Under the pieces are notes generated by a model. That model did not search any database, had not been told where the DNA came from, and worked only from the letters and a program-made list of their open reading frames with translations. Positions 43,449 to 51,855 of a stretch of DNA of 64,000 bases are shown here, piece after piece. Source of the DNA: Reclinomonas americana ATCC 50394. Lineage: Eukaryota; Jakobida; Jakobea; Jakobida. The stretch is from contig PS015010.1 of NCBI GenBank assembly GCA_048213135.1, forward strand, positions 1,054,001 to 1,118,000, given 5' to 3'. The translations under genes were made by a program, and so were the position numbers. The first letter of the stretch is position 1. Every line of letters begins with the position of its first letter.

Positions 43449-44513
43449 ATGCTGAAAAGTTTCAGGTATCTGTTACTCCCATTTTCCCTGTTATATGGCG
43501 CCGCCGTATGGTTGCGGAACTATTTGTATGATAAGAATATCCTCAAATCAGCGTCTTTCAATTTTCCCATTATCTGTATCGGTAACCTGGCCGCTGGCGG
43601 AACGGGCAAAACGCCGATGGTGGAATACCTCATCCGTCTCTTATCAAAGGATTTTGACACAGCTACATTAAGCCGTGGTTACAAACGCAAAACGAAGGGT
43701 TTTGCCATTGCCGGTGGAGGGACTACTGCACTGGAGATTGGTGATGAGCCTATGCAATTTCACCAAAAATTTCCCGGCGTTACCGTAGCGGTGGGAGAGG
43801 AACGCCTGGTAGCCATACCCCAGTTGCTGCATGAAAAACCAGGTACACAAGTCATATTGCTCGATGATGCATTCCAGCACCGGCCCGTAAAAGCGGGCCT
43901 GAACATCCTGCTCACAGAATACCGCAATCTGTATACCCGCGACCTGATGTTGCCTTCGGGCGACCTCCGCGATGTACGCACCAGCCGTCACCGTGCCGAT
44001 ATCATCATCGTTACGAAGTGCAAGCCAACGCTGACTGCAGAAGAGAAAGAAGCGATAAGAAAAGAGATCAACCCGGATGAAGGTCAGCAGCTTTTTTTTA
44101 CCAGCATCAGCTATTCCCACCCGCATCATTTGTTCAATAACCAACTGTCGGACATACGGCCGGAAACAGAAATACTGCTCGTATGCGGTATCGCTAACCC
44201 GGCGCCTTTAAAGGAATACCTTACCACGCATATGCACAGTTATGAAATGCTGCGCTATCCTGACCATCACATCTTTCACAGCGACGACCTGGCGGATATC
44301 AAAAAACATTTTTCCAAACTGGCATCGGAAGATAAGATCATCCTTACTACGGAGAAAGACGCCGTACGCCTGTTAAAATTCGAAGAGGAACTGAAAGACT
44401 TTCCCATTTATGTAATGCCTATCGAACACCAGTTCCTGTTCAGTGAAGGTGATATCTTTAATAAGACCGTTACCGATTTTGTAAAGAGTTTTACAATCGA
44501 AGATCACCAATAA
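43449..44513 (+). CDS. lpxK: Tetraacyldisaccharide 4'-kinase
   Basis: A 354-aa inner-membrane kinase that phosphorylates the 4' position of the lipid A precursor. The N-terminal hydrophobic anchor (YLLLPFSLLYGAAVWLRNYLYDK) is followed by Walker A ICIGNLAAGGTGKTPMVEYL, LSRGYKRKTKGF, and LLDDAFQHR, which contains catalytic Asp residues. Length is normal. It indicates an outer membrane with lipid A. Confidence 0.95.
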   Translation: MLKSFRYLLLPFSLLYGAAVWLRNYLYDKNILKSASFNFPIICIGNLAAGGTGKTPMVEYLIRLLSKDFDTATLSRGYKRKTKGFAIAGGGTTALEIGDEPMQFHQKFPGVTVAVGEERLVAIPQLLHEKPGTQVILLDDAFQHRPVKAGLNILLTEYRNLYTRDLMLPSGDLRDVRTSRHRADIIIVTKCKPTLTAEEKEAIRKEINPDEGQQLFFTSISYSHPHHLFNNQLSDIRPETEILLVCGIANPAPLKEYLTTHMHSYEMLRYPDHHIFHSDDLADIKKHFSKLASEDKIILTTEKDAVRLLKFEEELKDFPIYVMPIEHQFLFSEGDIFNKTVTDFVKSFTIEDHQ

Positions 44514-44531
44514 ATATTCAATCTTACACGA

Positions 44532-46493
44532 TCAATTGATCTTTCTCCAGTCGGTTCCGTCAGATATCAACTGAACGCTGGCATCGATGGCTATCGTGGT
44601 TGACGTGGAGGTATTACCCGTGTAGTAAGAGGAAGTAGCGAGCACATCTGTGCCGTGATTGACGAGGAGGTACATACGTCCCACGCAGGAAGCCGCCGCA
44701 GGTAAAGTGAAAGTATTGCCTGTGCCGCCATTGTAGATAACACAATAATGACTGCCCGTAAGCGTAAGCGAACCGTTGGTGGTATTCACTTTCGCTGCAA
44801 CGGAACCGTTGACCATAAGGGTAGAAGTGGGGGTGATGTTACCGATGCCCACATTGCCGTTCTTCCAGGCTTCTATTACGTTGGAACGGGCGGAGCTGGT
44901 ACCGTTGCCGATGGCCAGTATACGGTCGGCAGTATTAAAGGCCGTAGCATCAGCCGCGGTATATTCTGTGGCATAAGTGCCCGCTACCAGCTCACCGAAA
45001 GAAGGCGTGGTATTCCACACACCGAAAGCTGCAGCGTTCCTCCCTGTAACATTATTGAACATGCCAATAGTAAATGCCTGGTCGTTGCCGGCATTATTCG
45101 AAAAACCCATGGCCGCGGAATGGTTACCACTGGCGGTATTGCTTCTGCCCAACGCGAAATTCACATACCCGTTCACCGTATTCTGAAAACCCAGCGCACC
45201 GGACGAACCACTGGTCACGGTATTTTGCTCGCCGAGTGCAAAGCTGCTGTTGCCGCTGATGTTATTGTTTGCACCCGTCGCAAAACTGGTGGAACTAACA
45301 ATGCTATTAGCATTCCCTGTTGCAAAACTGGTGGTTCCTGAAACGGAATTAGAAGAGCCCAGTGCCGCGGCGTTGTTGGCGGATACGTTATTATTATACC
45401 CTGCTGCAAAACCATAGGCGGCATTAAGCACCTTGTTATACCCGCCTAATGATGAAGCGCCAAAACCACTCACGGTATCTCTTAAGCCGATAGAGCTGCT
45501 GTAATCACCTGTTGCTTCGGAAAAATGTCCCATGGCGAGTGATGCAAAACCGGCGCTGTGGTTTTCGCGGCCGATGGCTACGGCAAAAGAACTGGTCTCG
45601 GCAATATTGCCTTCACCGATAGCAATACTGTAACTGGAGCTGGCCCGTGCGTTCTGTCCAAGCCCTATTGAATAATCGCCGATGTTGGCATTGTCCCACT
45701 GTGTGCCCGACACATTGCCAGCCCGCAACGCCGCTTTACGCGGACTGAAAAACATCCTGGTGCCTGCGCCGGTGGGTTCAATCGCCGTGCTGCTGCCAAA
45801 GGTTCCTGATACAAGGAAGTTTCCACTGGCCACATGCAAAGCACTGCTGGGATTATTAACGCCGATACCCACATTGCCGGTGCCTTCCATCGTCATAATA
45901 TATTTTGTACCGATGGTGCCCGCCGCATCAACACCCGACTGCCAGGTATAAAAATCAATGGCATTGCCGGTAGCGCCGCCGCTGTTGTGGCGGGTTTTTA
46001 TCGCATGCCGATAGTTGTTGGTATTGTTGAACCCAAAAGATATCTGTGTACTGGTAAAAGATGCACTGGTATTGCCGCTGCGCAACAAAAGAGAATTACT
46101 TCCGGCGCTGGTACCTGTTACATCCAGCAAAGCGTTGGGAGCCGTAACGCCGATGCCGACATTAGCGCCTGTATTGTTATAAATATTTCCTGCCGATAAT
46201 GTCCAGTAATTGTTAGCGTTGGCACCGGTGGGAATAGCTGTCCAGGCGGTACCATTATAAAAATAGAATTGGTTTAGGCTGTTGTCATATACGGTCAGCC
46301 CCGTAGCCGGGCCGGTGATCGCCGTTCTTTCCGCGGTTGTCATCCGGGGAATAAGAATACCTTTGGTGGTACTGGAAACATCCAGCATAGCGCTGGCATC
46401 GGCGGTGGCACTGGTACTGTTGACCGCCAGTCCCTGGGAAAAGGAAGGCAGCACAGCAAATAAAATCAGGACGGATAAGATTGATCTTCTCAT
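44532..46493 (-). CDS. Secreted adhesin-like protein with YadA-type head repeats
   Basis: A 653-aa exported protein (signal peptide to SFSQG, about 20). The N-terminus STSATADASAMLDVSSTTKGILIPRM is common to Bacteroidota surface-structure proteins. Residues about 272-497 hold some 16 tandem 14-15-residue repeats of the type SxAxGxxNxxSG, the left-handed beta-roll motif of YadA/Hia heads (DNA 45003-45680). A globular C-terminal domain (VAAKVNTTNGSLTLTGSHY to WRKIN) follows, without a YadA membrane anchor or Por sorting domain. Probably a trimeric fibre or tail-fibre-like structure; role unknown. Confidence 0.82.
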   Translation of the reverse strand: MRRSILSVLILFAVLPSFSQGLAVNSTSATADASAMLDVSSTTKGILIPRMTTAERTAITGPATGLTVYDNSLNQFYFYNGTAWTAIPTGANANNYWTLSAGNIYNNTGANVGIGVTAPNALLDVTGTSAGSNSLLLRSGNTSASFTSTQISFGFNNTNNYRHAIKTRHNSGGATGNAIDFYTWQSGVDAAGTIGTKYIMTMEGTGNVGIGVNNPSSALHVASGNFLVSGTFGSSTAIEPTGAGTRMFFSPRKAALRAGNVSGTQWDNANIGDYSIGLGQNARASSSYSIAIGEGNIAETSSFAVAIGRENHSAGFASLAMGHFSEATGDYSSSIGLRDTVSGFGASSLGGYNKVLNAAYGFAAGYNNNVSANNAAALGSSNSVSGTTSFATGNANSIVSSTSFATGANNNISGNSSFALGEQNTVTSGSSGALGFQNTVNGYVNFALGRSNTASGNHSAAMGFSNNAGNDQAFTIGMFNNVTGRNAAAFGVWNTTPSFGELVAGTYATEYTAADATAFNTADRILAIGNGTSSARSNVIEAWKNGNVGIGNITPTSTLMVNGSVAAKVNTTNGSLTLTGSHYCVIYNGGTGNTFTLPAAASCVGRMYLLVNHGTDVLATSSYYTGNTSTSTTIAIDASVQLISDGTDWRKIN

Positions 46494-46666
46494 GATGGTT
46501 AAGTTAGGTACTGGTTAGACGTTGGCAGCGGGTAAAACTCTTCGGATACAAGATACGGGATGGAATACCACAAATGCAATAGTCCAGCCATATCTGGTAT
46601 CCTGTATCTCATGTATGCCGCATCTCATATCTCAATTCTTCCCCCGCATCCGAAGGTTTTTGTAAG
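46494..46666. repeat. Intergenic gap with GATACGGGAT-type inverted words
   Basis: GGATACAAGATACGGGATGG (46555 region) and the inverted GGTATCCTGTATCTCATGTATGCCGCATCTCATATCTC fill the gap between the adhesin and the ECF sigma gene. No promoter box matching TAnnTTTG was seen here. Confidence 0.45.
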
Positions 46667-47263
46667 TTGTACCGTCTAACAACAAAACCACACGGCCGTT
46701 TGACTGAAAATGAACTGATCCTCGGATTGAGGGAAAGGGATGAGCATGCATTCCGGGAGCTTGTTGCCCGGTACCAGGATCGTGTGTACAACACAGCGCT
46801 GGGCCTGCTGCAGCACACGACCGACGCGGAAGACATTGCACAGGAAGTATTTATACAGGTATACAGGTCCATAAGCGGTTTTAAAGAAGAGGCCCGCCTG
46901 TCGACCTGGATTTACCGGATAACCGTCACCAAAAGTCTTGATCACCTGCGCAGTAAAAAAAGGAAGAAGCGCTTTGGCCTGGTCAGCAGCCTGTTCGGGG
47001 CCGGTAATGAACCCCTGCATGAGCCTGCCGATTTTAATCACCCAGGCATCCGTGCCGAGAGCCGGGAAGACGCAGCCTTTCTCTTTCGCCTCATCAACCG
47101 TATCCCCGAAAGCCAGAAAACGGTGTTCATCCTGAGTAAAGTGGAAGAACTGAGTTACCGGGAAATAGCTGAAGTGCTCGATACCACTGAAAAAGCTGTG
47201 GACGCACTCCTGCAAAGGGCCAAACAAAACCTGAGGAAAATGATACAAAACCAGAAACCATAA
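46667..47263 (+). CDS. ECF sigma-70 family RNA polymerase sigma factor
   Basis: A 198-aa sigma factor with region 2 (AFRELVARYQDRVYNTALGLLQ, DAEDIAQEVFIQVYRSI, LSTWIYRITVTKSLDHLRS) and region 4 (RLINRIPESQKTVFILSKVEELSYREIAEVLDTTEKAVDALLQRAK). The track start is TTG; a second TTG at 46700 or the next ATG are alternatives, so the start is uncertain. The basic linker KKRKKRFG between regions is longer than usual. It heads a same-strand gene group with a probable anti-sigma protein 23 nt downstream. Confidence 0.88.
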   Translation: MYRLTTKPHGRLTENELILGLRERDEHAFRELVARYQDRVYNTALGLLQHTTDAEDIAQEVFIQVYRSISGFKEEARLSTWIYRITVTKSLDHLRSKKRKKRFGLVSSLFGAGNEPLHEPADFNHPGIRAESREDAAFLFRLINRIPESQKTVFILSKVEELSYREIAEVLDTTEKAVDALLQRAKQNLRKMIQNQKP

Positions 47264-47286
47264 ATCTTAAATATAAAATCTGAAAT

Positions 47287-47592
47287 ATGAAACAACATCC
47301 CGATCCCGATAAAGTGCTCAGCAGCCTCGACGGTATCCAAAAGGCAGAAGCGCCGCCGTTCTTTTACGGCATGCTCAGGGCCCGTATGGAGAAGGGAATA
47401 CCCGAAACAACCATAAGGAAGCCTATGGCATTGCGGCCCGTACTGGCTACTGCCGTGCTTTCCATAGCGCTGTTTGTCAATATTGTATTGCTGACACAGA
47501 AAAAAACGACGGTACAAAATACCCCGGAGCAGCCCGCAACGATTGAATCGTTTGCCAGTGCTTACGGGTTGGGAACATCATCTGTTTATTGA
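47287..47592 (+). CDS. Small membrane protein, probable anti-sigma factor
   Basis: A 101-aa protein with a soluble N-terminal segment (MKQHPDPDKVLSSLDGIQKAEAPPFFYGMLRARME), one transmembrane helix (VLATAVLSIALFVNIVLLTQ) and a short periplasmic tail. This architecture and the position right after an ECF sigma gene fit a minimal anti-sigma factor; the family itself is not recognised, so the function is inference from context. Confidence 0.65.
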   Translation: MKQHPDPDKVLSSLDGIQKAEAPPFFYGMLRARMEKGIPETTIRKPMALRPVLATAVLSIALFVNIVLLTQKKTTVQNTPEQPATIESFASAYGLGTSSVY

Positions 47593-47608
47593 GTAAACTC
47601 AAGAGGAT

Positions 47609-48172
47609 ATGAGCATTTTTAACAACAATCGCTGGATGACCATAGTGGTACTGCTTTTACTGGCAGCCAACATTACCACGCTGGTACTGCTCTGGAATCG
47701 CGGTAGTAATGATAAGGTGGCAGAGAGGCCGGTGCCTGCGCAGGGCGGAGGTGGCCCATTTGAATACCTGAGCCGTGAGCTGAAACTCGACGATCAGCAA
47801 AAGGAAGCCTATGCCAAACTCCGCGATGAACACCGCAGCAGGGCCGATATTCTGGAACAGGACATCCGCAAAGCGAAAGATGATTATTTCGGTCTGCTGA
47901 AAACACCTGGTGTATCCGATTCAACGTTAAAGCCTTACCTGGACAGGATCACGGCAAAAGAAGGCGAACTGGATCTGTACACTTTCCATCACTTCCAGGA
48001 TGTGCGCAAGCTTTGCAACCCGCAACAGCAGCAGCGTTTTGATGAGATCATCCAGGAAGCCCTGCACAATATGCGCCCCGGTCGCAGGGGGCCTCCGCCA
48101 CCGGGAGCAGGTGGTCCGCCAAAAGGACCGAATGGTATGCACCCGCAGGGGCCTCCACCGCCACAGCAATAA
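47609..48172 (+). CDS. Spy/CpxP-like periplasmic protein (heavy-metal-sensor type)
   Basis: A 187-aa protein anchored by one N-terminal transmembrane helix (WMTIVVLLLLAANITTLVLLW) with a periplasmic helical hairpin: FEYLSRELKLDDQQKEAYAKLRDEHRS and ELDLYTFHHFQDVRKLCNPQQQQRFDEII, the LTxxQ-like arrangement of Spy/CpxP/CnrX relatives. The tail is Pro/Gly-rich (RRGPPPPGAGGPPKG). Such proteins sense metals or chaperone periplasmic proteins. Placement behind ECF sigma and anti-sigma genes supports a sensing role (inference). Confidence 0.82.
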   Translation: MSIFNNNRWMTIVVLLLLAANITTLVLLWNRGSNDKVAERPVPAQGGGGPFEYLSRELKLDDQQKEAYAKLRDEHRSRADILEQDIRKAKDDYFGLLKTPGVSDSTLKPYLDRITAKEGELDLYTFHHFQDVRKLCNPQQQQRFDEIIQEALHNMRPGRRGPPPPGAGGPPKGPNGMHPQGPPPPQQ

Positions 48173-48219
48173 AAGAGCGGGGGATTTTTAAAAAATGATC
48201 GTCCAACAAAAAACGGATT

Positions 48220-48987
48220 ATGAAAAAACAACTGTTTGCCTTTTTACCGGGAATCGCCTGTCTGCTCCTTACCGGGTCTTCCTGTTCCAAGGGAGATGAT
48301 TCGGGTTCATCAGGTGGTGGAGGTTCAGTTACTACTGTACCTGCTGTATTTTCCAAATTCAGCGCGGTGGTTACCATTTCGCTGGAGGGTAATTATATCG
48401 TGTTAAAATCAAACGGGCTCACCGATCATAAAAGTCCTTACTACCAGGGCACAGCCTGGGCGGCCACCATGTATGAAGCATACAATGGTACCAACCCCAA
48501 TTTTATGATCAATCCCAACCGTATTGCCTCGTTTAATTATACATTTAAAATACCAGCCAGTCCTGCTGTGAATGCCACGCATGCCGCTACACCACTGGGC
48601 CCCATTGGTATTTCGGTGAACGGTGTTCCTTTATTCAACCAGTATGCCGGGCCTAACCAGCCGCTTACCAACGAGATCAATTCATTCGACCAGTATGGCG
48701 GTCACCCGGCGCCGGGCGGGGCTTATCACTATCATGTAGAACCGCTTTATATTACCGCTACCAAAGGTAAAAGCGCACTCATCGGTTTCCTGCTCGATGG
48801 TTTCCCGGTTTACGGACCCATGGAGAATGGCGTAACGCTTACCAGTTCTAACCTGGATGCTTATCACGGGCATACATCTGTTACGGCGGATTATCCCAAT
48901 GGCATCTATCATTACCATATCACTGCCGATGCGCCGTATATCAATGGTGCTGGCTTTTACGGAACCCCGGGTACCGTAACACAATAG
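48220..48987 (+). CDS. YHYH domain lipoprotein
   Basis: A 255-aa predicted lipoprotein: signal peptide ending in LTGSSC, then a Ser/Gly-rich linker (SGSSGGGGS). The YHYH domain shows its name motif twice, in GAYHYHVEPLYI and GIYHYHITADAPY, plus LIGFLLDGFPVYGP. The His-rich pattern could bind metal, but no activity is established. It precedes an SCO-family copper protein by 3 nt, which suggests a copper or redox link (inference). Confidence 0.88.
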   Translation: MKKQLFAFLPGIACLLLTGSSCSKGDDSGSSGGGGSVTTVPAVFSKFSAVVTISLEGNYIVLKSNGLTDHKSPYYQGTAWAATMYEAYNGTNPNFMINPNRIASFNYTFKIPASPAVNATHAATPLGPIGISVNGVPLFNQYAGPNQPLTNEINSFDQYGGHPAPGGAYHYHVEPLYITATKGKSALIGFLLDGFPVYGPMENGVTLTSSNLDAYHGHTSVTADYPNGIYHYHITADAPYINGAGFYGTPGTVTQ

Positions 48988-48990
48988 TTC

Positions 48991-49668
48991 ATGTTCAGGG
49001 GGATCTTTATATCGATAATTTGTGGTTTACTGAGTTGTACCGGGGTTGGCTGTTACCATGCTCAGCCTTCCCCGCCAACTTCAGTTCAGGCGCATGATTT
49101 GCCTTACTATACCAGCGCCGACTTTACCCCGCACTGGAAAGGAGAGGGAGGTTTTAATCCCGATACCAGTCACCGCATACCGGCATTCGCTTTCACCGAC
49201 CAGGAAGGCAACACCATCAGCGAAGCCACCGTGAGCGGGAAAATATATGTTGCCGATTTTTTCTTCACTTCCTGCGGCGGCATTTGCCCCAAACTGACCA
49301 GTCATATGAAAATGGTGCAGGACAGTTTTATCAACGATTCCGGCATCATATTGCTGTCGCATTCTGTTACCCCAGATAAAGATGATGTACCTGTTTTAAA
49401 GAAATACGCCGTCAACCACGAGGTGAACAGCACCCGCTGGCACCTGCTCACCGGTAATAAAGACTCCATTTATACCATTGCCCGTAAAAGTTATTTCGCC
49501 GATGAAGACCTGGGCCAGCAGCGCAATACACAGGATTTTCTGCACACCGAAAATATGCTGCTGATTGATAAGGACCGCAGAATCCGCGGCATCTACAAAG
49601 GCACATCTGCAGCCGAAATACAAAACCTCATTGCCGACATCCGCTTACTGAAAAAGGAAATACCGTGA
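48991..49668 (+). CDS. SCO1/SenC family copper/thiol protein
   Basis: A 225-aa exported thioredoxin-fold protein (signal peptide or lipobox near VGC, residue about 21). The metal-binding CxxxCP reads CGGICP, and the conserved His is in DFLHTENMLLID; SVTPDKDDVPVLKKYA matches the family's DP(x)DT loop. SCO proteins deliver copper to cytochrome oxidase CuA or act as disulfide reductases. No oxidase gene is nearby, so a stress or copper-homeostasis role with the YHYH protein is plausible. Confidence 0.9.
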   Translation: MFRGIFISIICGLLSCTGVGCYHAQPSPPTSVQAHDLPYYTSADFTPHWKGEGGFNPDTSHRIPAFAFTDQEGNTISEATVSGKIYVADFFFTSCGGICPKLTSHMKMVQDSFINDSGIILLSHSVTPDKDDVPVLKKYAVNHEVNSTRWHLLTGNKDSIYTIARKSYFADEDLGQQRNTQDFLHTENMLLIDKDRRIRGIYKGTSAAEIQNLIADIRLLKKEIP

Positions 49669-50240
49669 GAGCAGCAGCCATCATCATTGTTGTATTCGCC
49701 GCTATTTTTTCCTGTACATCCGGAAAGAAAGACAGCATTGCCGCAACAGACAAGATCATAGCGGTAACGGATACCTTGCTGCGGTTGCAGAATGGCACCT
49801 GGTACTATGGCGAAGAACTTTTTTCCGGCACCATCATGGAATACTGGCCTGGCGGGCAATGCAAAAGCAGCAGGCAAATAAAGGAAGGGAAGGAGAATGG
49901 ATTTCAGCAGGGCTTTTTTGAGAATGGAACTAAAGAATACTGGCGCTGGTATACCAACGGAGAAAAAGACAGTGTGCATACCAGCTGGTGGCCCAATGGC
50001 CATAAACGGTCAGAGTATCATTTTAAAAAAGGTAATTACGACGGCCTCTTCACCGAATGGTACAACAGCGGTGCAATGTTACAACAGGTTGTTTATGCTG
50101 ATGGTAAAGAGCTGTCCGGCAAAGGCTGGCGCGAGAATGGTAAACCCTACATGAGTTTTGTAATGAAAGACGGGCGGAGGTATGGATTGGTGAATGCGAA
50201 TTTGTGTTATACACTCGTTAAAGAAGAAGTCAAAGAATAA
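49665..50240 (+). CDS. MORN-repeat (YwqK-like) lipoprotein
   Basis: A 191-aa lipoprotein starting at a GTG that overlaps the previous stop (GTGA). A short signal peptide ends in IFSC near residue 17. MORN-like repeats occur from 45 to 160: YYGEELFSGTIMEYWPGG, SRQIKEGKENGFQQGFFENG, EYHFKKGNYDGLFTEWYNSG and ADGKELSGKGWRENGKP. The automatic family name includes the word antitoxin, but no toxin partner is adjacent and the fold alone does not support that role. Last gene of the sigma-SCO group. Confidence 0.85.
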   Translation: MRAAAIIIVVFAAIFSCTSGKKDSIAATDKIIAVTDTLLRLQNGTWYYGEELFSGTIMEYWPGGQCKSSRQIKEGKENGFQQGFFENGTKEYWRWYTNGEKDSVHTSWWPNGHKRSEYHFKKGNYDGLFTEWYNSGAMLQQVVYADGKELSGKGWRENGKPYMSFVMKDGRRYGLVNANLCYTLVKEEVKE

Positions 50241-50374
50241 TTACGAATTACTAATTACGAATGTTTTTGAAGATGAGCAGGTCTTTGATTCACTTCGTTC
50301 CCATATATATTAACCGCAAAGAAAAGAAGAACGCAGAGGTTTCGCGAAGATTAGTAATTCGTAATTCGTAATTG
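50236..50374. repeat. Inverted pair of AATTACGAATT repeats in a convergent gap
   Basis: Left arm AATTACGAATTACTAATTACGAATG (50236-50263) and right arm GATTAGTAATTCGTAATTCGTAATTG (50349-50374) flank about 85 bp that include AACCGCAAAGAAAAGAAGAACGCAGAG, another common Bacteroidota word repeat. Confidence 0.65.
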
Positions 50375-51688
50375 TCATTTCGCTATTTCAATCTTCACCT
50401 TCTTATTCTTGATCTTCTCGCTTTTGATGAGCTCTAACACATGCCCCACTTTGGATTTACGGACGGCTACAAACGAAAAGAAATCCTTCACCTCGATCAG
50501 CCCGATATCTTCTTTTTTCAACTGGCCTTTGTTGGACAGGAAGCCCACAATATCAATCTTGTTCACCTTATCTTTTTTTCCTGCTGCTATGAAAAGTGTG
50601 CTCCACTTAGGTTTTTCGGGAATGATGGCTTCTTCCGGCAGGGTAATGTTTTCCGTATCGGCAGTAATATAAGCGGGTAGTTTTTCTTCCGGGCCAATGA
50701 TGAGTATGGCCGTGCCGCTGGCTTCCATACGTGCTGTGCGCCCATTGCGGTGGGTAAACACATCCTCACCTGAAGGCAAATGGTAATGGATGATGTAACG
50801 GATATGAGGTATGTCGAGCCCCCGAGCCGCCAGGTCGGTAGTCACTAAAATATTCGACGTGCCATTCCTGAATTTGCAAAGTGCGGAATCGCGGTCGCGT
50901 TGTTCCATGCCGCCGTGGTAGAATACGTTCAGCACACTTTTGCCGGATAAAGCTTCGCTTGTTCTTTCCACAGCCTCGCGGTGGTTGCAGAAAATGATGG
51001 TAGGCCGGTTACCCAGCATACATACCAGCCGGAAAAGGCTTTCCAGTTTATCTTTTTCGGGGCTCTTCAGTTGTTTGATCTCCAGCGCTTTTTTCTCATC
51101 GCTACCCTCGGGCAGGAAATTAAGCCGGGCAGGGGACTGCAGGGCGATGAATTCAGGAATGTCAACCGCCTCCGTGGCTGAAGTGAGTATGCGTTTGTTA
51201 ATATTCTTTAGTTGCGACAGGATGAATTCCATCTCTTCCAAAAAGCCCAGCTCCAGCGATTTGTCAAATTCGTCGAGAACCAGGGTTTTGATCTGTTCCG
51301 TGGAAAAGTTATTGCGGCGGATGTGATCGGCCAGTCGCCCGGCCGTACCAATAATGATGGCAGGGGCTTCCACCAGGTTATTTTCCTCGATCTCCCTTTT
51401 GTGCCCGCCATAGCAGAGCGTTACCTTATAACCGGTGCCCATTTTGCGCAGCACATCGTCTATCTGTATGGCCAGTTCCCGTGAAGGAACGATAACCAGA
51501 GCCTGAACAGCCTTACTCGTTTTATCGAGCCGGGCAAGCAGCGGAAGAAGGAAGGCTAATGTCTTACCTGAGCCTGTAGCCGACAGCAGAACTACGTCAT
51601 TTTCAGACTGTCCCGCTTCCAGCGAGGCTTCCTGCATGGGGTTGAGGTTACTGATCTGCAGACGTTCGAGGTATTGGGCTGTTTCCAT
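50375..51688 (-). CDS. DEAD-box RNA helicase, DbpA-like
   Basis: A 437-aa ATP-dependent RNA helicase. Motifs: Q-motif NLNPMQEASLEA, Walker A SATGSGKT (36-43), PSRELA, GTAGRLAD, LVLDEFD (motif II with Phe instead of Ala), SAT, and HRNGRTAR. The C-terminal 75 residues (WSTLFIAAGKKDKVNKIDIVGFLSNKG, DFFSFVAVRKSKV) match the DbpA RNA-binding domain that recognises 23S rRNA helix 92, so ribosome assembly is the likely role. A -7 box lies 5 nt before the ATG. Confidence 0.92.
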   Translation of the reverse strand: METAQYLERLQISNLNPMQEASLEAGQSENDVVLLSATGSGKTLAFLLPLLARLDKTSKAVQALVIVPSRELAIQIDDVLRKMGTGYKVTLCYGGHKREIEENNLVEAPAIIIGTAGRLADHIRRNNFSTEQIKTLVLDEFDKSLELGFLEEMEFILSQLKNINKRILTSATEAVDIPEFIALQSPARLNFLPEGSDEKKALEIKQLKSPEKDKLESLFRLVCMLGNRPTIIFCNHREAVERTSEALSGKSVLNVFYHGGMEQRDRDSALCKFRNGTSNILVTTDLAARGLDIPHIRYIIHYHLPSGEDVFTHRNGRTARMEASGTAILIIGPEEKLPAYITADTENITLPEEAIIPEKPKWSTLFIAAGKKDKVNKIDIVGFLSNKGQLKKEDIGLIEVKDFFSFVAVRKSKVGHVLELIKSEKIKNKKVKIEIAK

Positions 51689-51693
51689 GGGGG

Positions 51694-51701
51694 CAAAGAT
51701 A
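51694..51701 (-). promoter_or_regulatory. Bacteroidota -7 box of the DbpA-like gene
   Basis: On the minus strand TATCTTTG matches TAnnTTTG, ending 5 nt before the ATG. Confidence 0.55.
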
Positions 51702-51710
51702 CGGGATAAG

Positions 51711-51772
51711 GGATGCCGGATGGCAGATACCCGATACCGGGTGAATAATCCGGGGACAGGTATCCGGCATCC
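51711..51772. repeat. 11-bp inverted repeat between helicase and TetR genes
   Basis: GGATGCCGGAT (51711-51721) and ATCCGGCATCC (51762-51772) are perfect inverted copies 40 bp apart, embedded in GATACGGGAT-type words. Confidence 0.55.
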
Positions 51773-51816
51773 AATTCACAGAAAACAAAGATTGGAGGGG
51801 AAATAAATTTTATAAC

Positions 51817-51834
51817 TAAACGAACATTCACTTA
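51817..51834. promoter_or_regulatory. Candidate TetR operator overlapping the promoter
   Basis: TAAACGAACATTCACTTA is an imperfect 18-bp palindrome (TAA-nn-GAA-nn-TTC-nn-TTA) that touches the -7 box TATCTTTG (51833-51840) of the TetR gene, well placed for autorepression. Confidence 0.5.
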
Positions 51835-51840
51835 TCTTTG
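51833..51840 (+). promoter_or_regulatory. Bacteroidota -7 box of the TetR-MFS operon
   Basis: TATCTTTG matches TAnnTTTG, 15 nt before the TetR ATG at 51856. Confidence 0.6.
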
Positions 51841-51855
51841 CCGTCAAACAGTAAT

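Noticed and set aside
44748-45341. 197-aa plus-strand open frame opposite the YadA-like gene
   Set aside because: It is the complement of repetitive Ser/Gly/Asn codons; codon pattern and family match belong to the minus strand.
49665-50240. Toxin-antitoxin reading of the YwqK-like gene
   Set aside because: No toxin-like partner is adjacent, and the protein is a MORN-repeat lipoprotein; the name is inherited from an automatic family label.
51161-51171. AATGTCAACC resembling the REP word, inside the helicase gene
   Set aside because: One mismatch at the conserved first position, no partner copy and located in coding sequence; chance similarity is enough.
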